From assembly GCA_021324775.1 (NCBI GenBank), contig JAJPIM010000023.1, forward strand, positions 150,644 to 214,643: 64,000 nt of DNA. Direction: 5' to 3'. The notes beneath the pieces were generated by a model that had not been told where the DNA came from, searched no databases, and saw only the letters and a program-made list of their open reading frames with translations. The position numbers were made by a program, and so were the translations under genes. The stretch's first letter is position 1, and each line of letters opens with the position of its first letter. Positions 44,632 to 50,794 of the stretch are shown here, in pieces. This DNA is from Gemmatimonadota bacterium. GTDB taxonomy: Bacteria; Gemmatimonadota; Gemmatimonadetes; Gemmatimonadales; Gemmatimonadaceae.

Positions 44632-44949
44632 CTATGGGCGTTTCGCTGCTCGCGCGAGAATGTCGTGAATGTGGGTTTGATACGGCAGTTTCCGTCTGGC
44701 GGCCTGTTTTCGGAGAGCATCGAGCACATCGGGCCGGATCCGGATCGCGATCATCTGCTTGGTGATACCGCCAACGGGCGGGCGCCCCACGCGCCGGGCG
44801 GTGCGAAGTTGTGCATCGGTGAGTTCTGGGATGTCCGAAAAATCGATATCACGATCCGGTGGCTGGTGCGCCGGGCGGCGTAGCGTACGACTGGCGCTCG
44901 CGGCGGCTCGCAGGCCGCGCGGCGATGAGCCGGTGGTGGACCTGGCCAT
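44632..44949 (-). CDS. brnA: BrnA-type antitoxin (CopG-like C-terminus)
   Basis: A 105-residue protein. The conserved part is 'DIDFSDIPELTDAQLRTARRVGRP...KQMIAIRIRPDVLDALRKQAARRKLPYQTHIHDILARAA', the BrnA pattern: an N-terminal toxin-binding arm followed by a ribbon-helix-helix DNA-binding domain. The ATG at 44949 has GAGGAG six bases upstream, and this lies inside the 3' part of the brnT frame, giving a 101-bp out-of-frame overlap. The first ~30 residues, encoded in the overlap, are Arg/Ser/Ala-rich and unlike typical BrnA. BrnA neutralises the BrnT ribonuclease and represses the operon. Confidence 0.82.
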   Translation of the reverse strand: MARSTTGSSPRGLRAAASASRTLRRPAHQPPDRDIDFSDIPELTDAQLRTARRVGRPPVGGITKQMIAIRIRPDVLDALRKQAARRKLPYQTHIHDILARAAKRP

Positions 44950-45160
44950 GTTCGCTCCTCAACGTATAGGCCACTGTCAGGACGCGCGCTCGAGACGACA
45001 TCGCGATCCGAATACGTCGGGCCTCCGTCCTGGAATGCGCCGCATCGGCGCGATCGAGTCCGGACGGATCGCTCAGAACAGTTGCGGCTTCCTCAAACGT
45101 GACACCGTGCTTGGCGTGATTCCGGACCGCTTTGCCCGCGTCCCAGATGCAACTGATCAT
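44849..45160 (-). CDS. brnT: BrnT-type ribonuclease toxin
   Basis: A 103-residue protein with the BrnT pattern 'IWDAGKAVRNHAKHGVTFEEAATVLSDP', a middle strand region 'RRIRIAMSSRARVLTVAYTLR' and the C-terminal 'RLIAARPASRRERQSYA'. The conserved 'K-HGV-F-EA' and 'R.I.AR.A...ER..Y' blocks identify the RelE-like type II toxin that cleaves RNA. Homology fixes the start at the ATG at 45160, although a TTG at 45184 is also in frame. Its 3' end overlaps brnA by 101 bp. The surrounding 45130-45190 is distinctly AT-rich, in keeping with an acquired toxin-antitoxin cassette. Confidence 0.82.
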   Translation of the reverse strand: MISCIWDAGKAVRNHAKHGVTFEEAATVLSDPSGLDRADAAHSRTEARRIRIAMSSRARVLTVAYTLRSEHGQVHHRLIAARPASRRERQSYATPPGAPATGS

Positions 45161-45184
45161 AATTACGTATAGACATATTGTCAA
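45156..45184 (-). promoter_or_regulatory. Near-consensus promoter hexamers at the brnT start
   Basis: On the minus strand TTGACA (45184-45179) and TATGAT (45161-45156) are separated by exactly 17 bp, 11 of 12 positions matching consensus. The -10 box contains the brnT ATG itself, so a transcript from it would begin downstream of that start codon. Either translation starts elsewhere, or transcription starts upstream, or the match is coincidental in an AT-rich patch. Confidence 0.35.
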
Positions 45185-45511
45185 TACAGAGACCGGGACC
45201 GGCGCCGACCACCAAGGCGGAGAATTCGGTAGAGGAGTTGGCAGACCATCATCCTTCTATTGCAGAGCGGGAGCGTCGCCGCAGCACCGTGCGCGGCATC
45301 TGGATTGGCTGGGCGCGGTGCGGTGGGAAGTCGATCTTCCGGTGACGGCGGACAGTACGGCGGGCCGGTCGCGACCGGCCCCCGCTGCGTAGTGCTGCGG
45401 CGTCTGGCGCGGCATCTGGATTGGTCGGGCGGGCCACGATGGCCAGCAGACGATTCCAGTGTTTCGGACGGTACGGCGGGCCAGTCGCGACCGGCCCCTA
45501 CCGGGGCGGAA
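45185..45511. repeat. Intergenic palindromic repeat elements, copy D (two cores), in a 327-bp spacer
   Basis: From about 45282 the family signatures CGCGGCATCTGGATTGG, GCGGTGCGGTGGGA and the flank GTACGGC precede the 20-bp core palindrome at 45362-45381. GCTGCGTAGTGCTGCGG and CGCGGCATCTGGATTGG then recur, leading to a second core with one mismatch at 45478-45497 and CCCTACCGGGG. So two units are tandemly arranged. The first ~95 bp of the spacer hold the brnT upstream region and nothing else recognised. Confidence 0.65.
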
Positions 45512-46462
45512 TCAGCTTCCCGTTTGGCGGTCGAGGCCTGCTGCGCGGGCCATCTCCTGCACCTGGATCAATACGCGGGCGGCCTCGGCCTGGTCGCCCT
45601 CGTGCTGGAGCAGCGAGGCGAGGTAGTAGCCGACCAGCACGTAGTGGTAGGGGATGCCGACCGATGCGCGGTCGACCCATTGGCCTTCACGGATGAGGGC
45701 GGCGGGGCCGCGGTATACGGTCGTCCAGAGGGCGCGGGTGCGCGGCAGGTCGAGTAGGCCGATCGGGGTGTTGACGGTATCGCCGGATGGGACCGGTGAA
45801 CGCATCACGAGCTTCTGCGCGAGCCCCTGCGTCAGAATGTGGCTGGAAAGGCCCAGGCCATCGGGGGTGGCGCGTGATGAGAAATAGATGGGGCGCGCGG
45901 GGAACGAATCCTTGATGAACTGGAGGACCGCGAGCTGGCCGCGGCTGATGATGCCGGGCTTGATCGTCGCCACGATGCTGTCCTTCTCGAACACTCGCGG
46001 CTGCTGCAGCTCCATGTAGCCCGGGATCGCGTCCGCCTGTGCCATCGTCAGGTGGAGTGGCGGCCCACTCGGCTTCGGCCACACGCCGTTGCGGTAGATT
46101 GCCGGACCGGCGGCCGCATCGTAGGGATAGATCGGCCGGCGGATCATGTCGCGCACGTTCCAATCGGTTTCCAATAGACACGAACACGCGACTACGACAT
46201 CCTTCCGAATCCCTTCGACCTCCTGGGCGTACCAGAGCGGGAACGTATCGTTGTCGCCCTCGGTGATGAGGATCCCGTACGGCTCGACGGAGTTGAGCAG
46301 GTCCGCGGCCCAGTCTCGCGTGAACGTCTGTCCGGCGCGAGACGCGGCGCGGTGGTTCGCGAAGAAGGGCACGAACGCCAGCAACAGGATCGGCGCGCTG
46401 AGGATCCAGCCCATCCTGGAGATGCGGGTGCCGGAGGAGCTGGAGGTGGCGAGCGTGGCCAT
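45512..46462 (-). CDS. DUF2723-family C-terminal domain protein, 5'-truncated
   Basis: A 316-residue protein with one N-terminal transmembrane helix (~18-36, 'GWILSAPILLLAFVPFFA'), then 'RDWAADLLNSVEPYGILITEGDNDTFPLWYAQEVEGIRKDVVVACSCLLETDW', a signature of the C-terminal soluble part of DUF2723 / protein O-mannosyltransferase-like proteins. Full-length members have about ten helices and a catalytic N-terminal half (~600 residues) before this point. Here everything upstream of the last helix is missing and is replaced by a purine-rich repeat tract (46463-46640). The frame is intact and ends normally. It is either a decayed gene kept open by chance or a free-standing C-terminal domain. Confidence 0.7.
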   Translation of the reverse strand: MATLATSSSSGTRISRMGWILSAPILLLAFVPFFANHRAASRAGQTFTRDWAADLLNSVEPYGILITEGDNDTFPLWYAQEVEGIRKDVVVACSCLLETDWNVRDMIRRPIYPYDAAAGPAIYRNGVWPKPSGPPLHLTMAQADAIPGYMELQQPRVFEKDSIVATIKPGIISRGQLAVLQFIKDSFPARPIYFSSRATPDGLGLSSHILTQGLAQKLVMRSPVPSGDTVNTPIGLLDLPRTRALWTTVYRGPAALIREGQWVDRASVGIPYHYVLVGYYLASLLQHEGDQAEAARVLIQVQEMARAAGLDRQTGS

Positions 46463-46476
46463 GGGGTGGGATGCGA

Positions 46477-46632
46477 GAAGGTAGAAAGTAGAAAAAAATT
46501 AGAAAGTCGAGAGTAGAAAGTAGAGGAGCAGGGCAGGAGAGACTCGCGTTGAGCTTGCAACCGCGAGGCAGGTATTGCCAGGGTGAACAGATTAGAAAGT
46601 AGAAAGTAGAGAGTAGAAAGTAGAGAGTAGAC
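46477..46632. repeat. Purine-rich AGTAGAAAG repeat tracts
   Basis: Two tracts, about 46480-46525 and 46590-46631, are built from GTAGAAA, TTAGAAAGT and GAGAGTAGAAAG units in the divergent spacer between the truncated DUF2723 gene and the aldo/keto reductase. The plus strand is almost pure purine. The units resemble those at 48963-49037 and 50204-50247. No clear promoter was seen in the ~80 bp before the aldo/keto reductase start. Confidence 0.6.
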
Positions 46633-46665
46633 CCACAGTACTTTCACAAATAACTGTCTCCCAAC

Positions 46666-47658
46666 ATGCAACATCGGACGCTAGGCAACTCGGGCATTAC
46701 TGTCTCGTCGCTCGGACTCGGCTGCATGAGCATGAGCGACTCGTACGGGACCGACAGCTCGCGCGACGAGCAGGAGTCGATCGCGACGATCCACCGTGCG
46801 CTGGATCTCGGGATCACGCTGCTCGACACCGCCGACATCTATGGGCCGCACACCAATGAGGAGCTGGTGGGCCGGGCGATCCGAGGGCGGCGAGGGGAGG
46901 TGGTGCTGGCGACCAAGTTCGGGTTCGTGGGGGGCCGGGACCCGAAGGGACGGTCGGTGAGCGGGCGTCCGGAATACGTCCGGTCGGCGTGCGAGGCGTC
47001 GCTCAAGCGGCTCGGTGTCGAGACGATCGACCTCTATTATCAACATCGGGTCGATCCTGCCGTTCCGGTGGAGGAGACGGTCGGCGCGATGGCGGGGCTG
47101 GTGCGGGCCGGGAAGATCCGGGCGATCGGATTGTCCGAAGCGGGGCCGGAGACGATCCGGCGTGCGAACGCGGTGTACCCCGTGTCGGCGTTGCAGAGCG
47201 AGTATTCGCTCTGGACCCGCGATCCCGAGGATGCGGTGCTGCCGGTGTGCCGCGAGCTCGGGATCGCCTTCGTGCCATTCAGCCCGCTGGGCCGCGGGTT
47301 TCTGACGGGGGCGCTGAAGCCGGACGATCTGGCCGATGGAGATTTCCGGCGGGGGCTGCCGAGGTTTCAGGGAGACAACTTCCAGAAGAACCTCGATCTC
47401 GTGGCGCGGCTACGGGAGATCGCGCTGGCCAAGGGATGTACCGCGACGCAACTGGCGTTGGCGTGGCTCCTCGCGCAGGGATCCAACGTCATACCCATTC
47501 CCGGGACCAAGCGACGGAAGTATCTCGAGGAGAATGCGGCGGCGGCCGATGTCGTGCTGTCTCCTTTGGAGCTGCGCCGAATTGATGAGGTCGCTCCACG
47601 GGGTGCGGCGGCGGGAGACCGGTACCCGGCGGCGATGATGGCGCTCGTCGCGCGATAG
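46666..47658 (+). CDS. Aldo/keto reductase
   Basis: A 330-residue NADP(H)-dependent TIM-barrel oxidoreductase. The catalytic tetrad is visible as Asp54 and Tyr59 ('[10 protein letters not shown]'), Lys84 ('LATKFGF') and His127 ('YYQHRVD'). C-terminal '[17 protein letters not shown]' is the cofactor-phosphate-binding segment. The sequence is closest in style to the AKR13/YajO-like group ('[24 protein letters not shown]'). It reduces aldehydes or ketones; the natural substrate is unknown. No Shine-Dalgarno is evident before the ATG. The downstream DUF2071 frame is read in the same phase immediately after its stop codon. Confidence 0.93.
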   Translation: MQHRTLGNSGITVSSLGLGCMSMSDSYGTDSSRDEQESIATIHRALDLGITLLDTADIYGPHTNEELVGRAIRGRRGEVVLATKFGFVGGRDPKGRSVSGRPEYVRSACEASLKRLGVETIDLYYQHRVDPAVPVEETVGAMAGLVRAGKIRAIGLSEAGPETIRRANAVYPVSALQSEYSLWTRDPEDAVLPVCRELGIAFVPFSPLGRGFLTGALKPDDLADGDFRRGLPRFQGDNFQKNLDLVARLREIALAKGCTATQLALAWLLAQGSNVIPIPGTKRRKYLEENAAAADVVLSPLELRRIDEVAPRGAAAGDRYPAAMMALVAR

Positions 47659-47739
47659 CAGGGCGCCTGGGCAGGTGGCAGGGTTCCACTGGGCAGGCTG
47701 AGCCGCATCTTTGTCCGCGTTCCGTCTGCCCCGCCTCCG

Positions 47740-48447
47740 CTGAGCATCTTCCTCACCGCTCGCTGGTCCAACCTGATCCTTGCGACCTACCAGGTCCCGG
47801 CCGCGATGGTCCGGGGTCTGGTGCATCCGGCGCTCGACCTCGACCGGTGGGGTGGGGAGGCGCATGTGAGCCTGGTGGCATTCGATTTTCGCGACACGCG
47901 GGTGCTGTTGTGCCGAGTGCCGGGGTATATCGCGTTTCCCGAAGTGAACCTCCGGACGTACGTGCGGCATAGCGGTGTCCGGGGCGTGGTGTTCCTCAGC
48001 GAACTGGTACCGCAGAAACTCGTGGCTGCCGTGGCCCGGACGGTGTACAACGAGCCATACCGTGCGACGCGGATGGAGAGCGCGACGGCGATCGGCGGGG
48101 ATCGCGTCTGCGTGACGCATCGGGTGTTTGCGGGAGGCAGGGAGCATACGGTGACGGCAGTGGGCTCGAACGAAGCCGTCGTGCCGCCCACCGATAGCGC
48201 GGAGCATTTCTTCAAGGAACACGAATGGGGATTCGGGCGGACGCGGGACGGCCGTCTGCTTCGGTTTCGTGTCCGTCATCCATTGTGGGCCGTGCGTACC
48301 TTGCACGACATCGTGCTCGACGTCGATTTTGGCGCGATGTACGGGAGCGAGTGGGCGTGGCTGTCCGATGCGGCGCCGATTTCGGTGGTGTTTGCCGTGG
48401 GGTCGCCGGTCATCGTCGATGCGCCGCGGGTGATTGCCGCGAAGTGA
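47740..48447 (+). CDS. DUF2071 family protein (start uncertain)
   Basis: The conserved family sequence begins at 47740 ('SIFLTARWSNLILATYQVPAAMV'), in frame with the rest ('GGEAHVSLVAFDFRDTRVL', 'FPEVNLRTYVRHSGVRGVVFLSELVPQ', 'FFKEHEWGFGRTRDGRLLRFRVRHPLW'). There is no ATG, GTG or TTG in frame between the aldo/keto reductase stop (47656-47658) and the ATG at 47806. A CTG at 47740 would give 'MSIFLTARW', the normal family N-terminus; using 47806 would cut ~22 conserved residues. DUF2071 proteins are ~230-residue soluble proteins of unknown activity (acetoacetate-decarboxylase-like fold). The 3' end is duplicated just downstream. Confidence 0.7.
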   Translation: MSIFLTARWSNLILATYQVPAAMVRGLVHPALDLDRWGGEAHVSLVAFDFRDTRVLLCRVPGYIAFPEVNLRTYVRHSGVRGVVFLSELVPQKLVAAVARTVYNEPYRATRMESATAIGGDRVCVTHRVFAGGREHTVTAVGSNEAVVPPTDSAEHFFKEHEWGFGRTRDGRLLRFRVRHPLWAVRTLHDIVLDVDFGAMYGSEWAWLSDAAPISVVFAVGSPVIVDAPRVIAAK

Positions 48448-48603
48448 AAGGAATTGGGGATTGGGGACTAGGGACTAGGGAGTAGAGATGGCTACGATGT
48501 CGATGCACCGCGGGTGATTGCCGCGACGTGAAAGGGATTGGGGACTGGGGACTGGGGACTAGGGACTGGGGACTAGGGACTAGGGACTAGGGATGGCTAC
48601 GAT
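48416..48603. repeat. Tandem duplication spanning a gene boundary, with GGGACTA heptamers
   Basis: The last 35 bases of the DUF2071 region (48416-48450) recur at 48500-48534 with two mismatches, and the start of the next gene, ATGGCTACGAT, occurs at 48488-48498 and again at 48593-48603. The upstream ATG copy runs into a stop after nine codons, so only the second start makes CsaA. Between them are arrays of GGGACTA/GGGACTG (48464-48480 and about 48541-48590). Confidence 0.75.
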
Positions 48604-48925
48604 CGACGATTTCACCGCGTTGGACATTCGTGTGGGCACCGTGGTGGAAGCGGTGTCGTTTCCCGAGGCGCGGAAGCCGGCGATCCGGCTCGTGATCGAT
48701 TTCGGGAGTGAGATCGGACGCCTGCAGTCGAGCGCGCAATTGACCAAGCACTATGTACCGGCCGAGCTTGTGGGGCGCCAGGTCGTGGCAGTCGTCAATT
48801 TCCCGCCGCGGCGGATCGCGGGGTTTCGGAGCGACGTACTAGTACTTGGTGCGATGCCCGCGGCTGATGACGTGATTCTGCTGGCGGCCGAGAGGCCGGT
48901 GGCGAATGGGACGCGGATCGGGTGA
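48593..48925 (+). CDS. csaA: CsaA-like tRNA-binding-domain protein
   Basis: A 110-residue OB-fold protein: 'FTALDIRVGTVVEAVSFPEARKPAIRLVIDFGSEIGRLQSSAQLTKHYVPAELVGRQVVAVVNFPPRRIAGFRSDVLVLGA'. This is the complete CsaA/EMAP-II-like tRNA-binding domain ('DIRVGTV', 'KPAIKL', 'SSAQLT', 'VVNFPPRRI'), found as a stand-alone homodimer. CsaA binds tRNA and has chaperone-like, export-related activity in Bacillus. The translation start is the second of two copies of this 5' end; the heptamer tract (GACTAGGG) directly upstream leaves only a weak AGGG as ribosome binding site. Confidence 0.93.
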   Translation: MATIDDFTALDIRVGTVVEAVSFPEARKPAIRLVIDFGSEIGRLQSSAQLTKHYVPAELVGRQVVAVVNFPPRRIAGFRSDVLVLGAMPAADDVILLAAERPVANGTRIG

Positions 48926-48962
48926 GGGGAGAGAGGAGAAAGGAGAAAAAGATCAGAAGCAG

Positions 48963-49037
48963 AGATGCAGAAAGTAGAGATGCAGAAAGTAGAGATGCAG
49001 AAAGTAGAGATGCAGAAAGTAGAGATGCAGAAAGTAG
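48963..49037. repeat. Five perfect tandem copies of a 15-bp unit
   Basis: AGATGCAGAAAGTAG is repeated exactly five times (48963-48977, 48978-48992, 48993-49007, 49008-49022, 49023-49037). Because the period is a multiple of three, the array stays open in the frame of the DinB gene downstream and would encode MQKVE five times if translated. There are no spacers, so it is not a CRISPR array. Confidence 0.9.
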
Positions 49038-49069
49038 AGAGTAGACACAGAACAACACACGGGGTGCGA

Positions 49070-49603
49070 ATGGCTTCCATAACCGTTGGGCATCCGGAAG
49101 CGACCGAGTATGCCGCGCCTTATGCCGGGTATGTGCAGCTCGTGACGGAGGAGCCGCTGGTGGCGCTCGAGTGGCAGGGGCGGCAGACGCAGGTGTTGCT
49201 GGCGGGGCTGACTGATGCGCAGGCGGGGCATCGGTATGCCGAAGGGAAGTGGACCGTGCGGGACGTCGCGGGGCACATGGGGGATGTGGAGCGTGTGCTG
49301 TCGTATCGGGCGCTCCGGATCGCGCGCGCCGATGCGACGGCGCTGCCGGGGTTCGACGAGAACGCGTACGCGGACGTCGCGGGCGCGGATCGCCGGCCGA
49401 TCGGCGAACTGGCAGCCGAGCTGGCGGCGGTGCGGAGCGCGACCCTGGCGTTGTTCCGGGGGTTCGATGCGGCGGCCTGGGGGCGGCGCGGTGTGGCGAA
49501 CGGCAGTCCTGTGAGCGTGCGCGCGCTGGCGCACATCATCGCGGGGCACGAGCGGCATCACGGCGAGATCCTGCGCACCCGGTACGGCCTGACCGGAGCG
49601 TGA
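49070..49603 (+). CDS. DinB-family protein
   Basis: A 177-residue four-helix-bundle protein. The ATG at 49070 gives 'ASITVGHPEATEYAAPYAGYVQLVTEEPLVALEWQGRQTQVLLAGL', the normal family start; the frame extends further upstream through the 15-bp repeats, and a GTG at 49064 is also possible. The three metal-ligand histidines of the DinB/YfiT superfamily are seen as 'GKWTVRDVAGHMGDVERV' and 'HIIAGHERHHGEIL'. Members bind a divalent metal and act as thiol-dependent transferases or hydrolases; the substrate is unknown. The stop overlaps the start of the following lipoprotein gene (GTGA). Confidence 0.85.
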   Translation: MASITVGHPEATEYAAPYAGYVQLVTEEPLVALEWQGRQTQVLLAGLTDAQAGHRYAEGKWTVRDVAGHMGDVERVLSYRALRIARADATALPGFDENAYADVAGADRRPIGELAAELAAVRSATLALFRGFDAAAWGRRGVANGSPVSVRALAHIIAGHERHHGEILRTRYGLTGA

Positions 49604-50196
49604 CACCGGTGCGAGTGTGGGGACGACAGAGAGCGCCCATCCAGCGGGCCTGGGTCGCCGGGCTCGCGTTACTCGGGGTAATGGCTGCGTGCGCGCATCA
49701 TGGCGAGACGGCGAGCCTCGACATCGTGCGGGACACGACCGCCCTGGCGAGCGGATCGTCGGTGCTGGGGTCGGCGCCGATCACCGTGGGGGATTTCGAG
49801 TACAAGGCGACGAACGGCGGACTCAAGTCGCGCTGGCCGCCGATGCTCGTGCAAGTGACCGTGACCGTCACGAACGTGAGCCAGCATGCGTCGGCGCTGA
49901 ACGTGTTGGGCGGGAACTGCGAAGTGCTGATCCGCGTGTACGCGCATCACATCCCGCCGAAGGCGCCGGCGTACGATGCGTCGGGTCCTGGTGTGTCGTG
50001 CTACGTGCCGGTCTCGCACTTCGGGCTGACGCCCGGGCAGTCGGTGACATTGCAGTCGGCGTCCGGTGGCCCGGGCGTGTATCTCCCGCCCGGGCGATAC
50101 GATCTCGCGGCGATCGTGTCGGTGTCGGATTCCACCGGGACGCAGCGCGTCCAGATACCGGCGGGGTCGGTGCGCATGCCGCCGCCGTACGAATAG
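49600..50196 (+). CDS. Putative lipoprotein with Ig-like (BsuPI-like) domain
   Basis: A 198-residue exported protein. The GTG at 49600 overlaps the DinB stop (GTGA), indicating coupling; GTG codons at 49609 and 49615 are alternatives. The N-terminus has 'RAWVAGLALLGVMAACAHHGE', a signal with a good lipobox (MAAC). The mature region is a beta-sandwich: 'WPPMLVQVTVTVTNVSQHASALNVLGGNCEVLIRVYA', 'SCYVPVSHFGLTPGQSVTLQ' and 'YLPPGRYDLAAIVSVSD', which resembles the BsuPI-type proteinase-inhibitor fold, although I cannot confirm it. Role unknown. A purine-rich repeat follows before the GNAT gene. Confidence 0.68.
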   Translation: MTPVRVWGRQRAPIQRAWVAGLALLGVMAACAHHGETASLDIVRDTTALASGSSVLGSAPITVGDFEYKATNGGLKSRWPPMLVQVTVTVTNVSQHASALNVLGGNCEVLIRVYAHHIPPKAPAYDASGPGVSCYVPVSHFGLTPGQSVTLQSASGGPGVYLPPGRYDLAAIVSVSDSTGTQRVQIPAGSVRMPPPYE

Positions 50197-50262
50197 TAAA
50201 AAGACAGAAAGTAGAAACACAGAAAGTAGAAATACAGAAAGTAGAAAGTAGAAACAGACAAA
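50197..50262. repeat. Purine-rich 15-bp-period repeat
   Basis: ACAGAAAGTAGAAA occurs at 50204-50217, 50219-50232 and 50234-50247, i.e. with a 15-bp period, followed by a degenerate GTAGAAAC unit. The shared core CAGAAAGTAGA and period match the perfect array at 48963-49037. It fills the gap between the lipoprotein and GNAT genes. Confidence 0.75.
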
Positions 50263-50278
50263 GACCCGGCGCGCCGGC

Positions 50279-50794
50279 GTGAATCCCATCGACAAAACCG
50301 TCGAGAATACCGTCGAGATCCGTCCCGCTGTCGCGAGCGACCGGGCGGCAATCTGGGGCATCCTCGAGCCCGTGATCCGCGCGGGCGAGACCTATGCGCT
50401 GCCGCGGGACCTGGGCGAAACGGAAGCCCTCGGGTTCTGGATGAGTCCCGCTCACGACGTGTACGTCGCGGAAACCAATGGGCGGATCGTGGGGACATAC
50501 TTTGTGCGCCCGAATCATGAGGGTGGCGGCGCGCACGTGGGCAACTGCGGGTACATGACGGCACCCGGCAGCTCGGGGCGCGGCGTGGGGCGGGCCATGT
50601 GTGCGCATTCGATCGAGCGGGCCCGGGCGCGCGGGTTTCGGGCGGTGCAGTTCAACTTCGTAGTGAGCACGAACGACCGGGCGGTGCGGCTCTGGCAGCA
50701 ATTCGGATGGGAGATCGTGGGCCGGCTGCCAGGGGCGTTTCATCATCCGAACCACGGGTACGTGGACGCCTACGTGATGTACCGGAGCCTCTGA
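50279..50794 (+). CDS. GNAT-family N-acetyltransferase
   Basis: A 171-residue acetyl-CoA-dependent acyltransferase. The pattern is 'VEIRPAVASDRAAIWGILEPVIRAGETYALPRD' (strand 1 and substrate helices), 'VYVAETNGRIVGTYFVRPNHEGGGAHVGNCGYMTAP' and the acetyl-CoA pyrophosphate loop 'GSSGRGVGRAMCAHSIERARARGF', ending 'VRLWQQFGWEIVGRLPGAFHHPNHGYVDAYVMYRSL'. It resembles phosphinothricin-acetyltransferase-like and YhhY-type members, but the substrate is unknown. A GTG or ATG upstream of 'NPIDKTVENTVEI' is plausible; the listed start follows the GTGAATCCC at 50279. The stop codon overlaps the next start (TGATG). Confidence 0.88.
   Translation: MNPIDKTVENTVEIRPAVASDRAAIWGILEPVIRAGETYALPRDLGETEALGFWMSPAHDVYVAETNGRIVGTYFVRPNHEGGGAHVGNCGYMTAPGSSGRGVGRAMCAHSIERARARGFRAVQFNFVVSTNDRAVRLWQQFGWEIVGRLPGAFHHPNHGYVDAYVMYRSL

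Noticed and set aside
46192..46674. Hydrophobic Leu/Ser/Phe-rich frame on the minus strand
   Set aside because: It is generated by the AGTAGAAAG repeats read in reverse (LLSTFYFL patterns), overlapping the DUF2723 fragment; not a real membrane protein.
47410..48306. A 298-codon open frame opposite the aldo/keto reductase and DUF2071 genes
   Set aside because: Antisense shadow spanning two real genes and their junction, with no family similarity.
48963..49037. Possible CRISPR array
   Set aside because: The 15-bp units are directly tandem with no unique spacers and no cas genes nearby.
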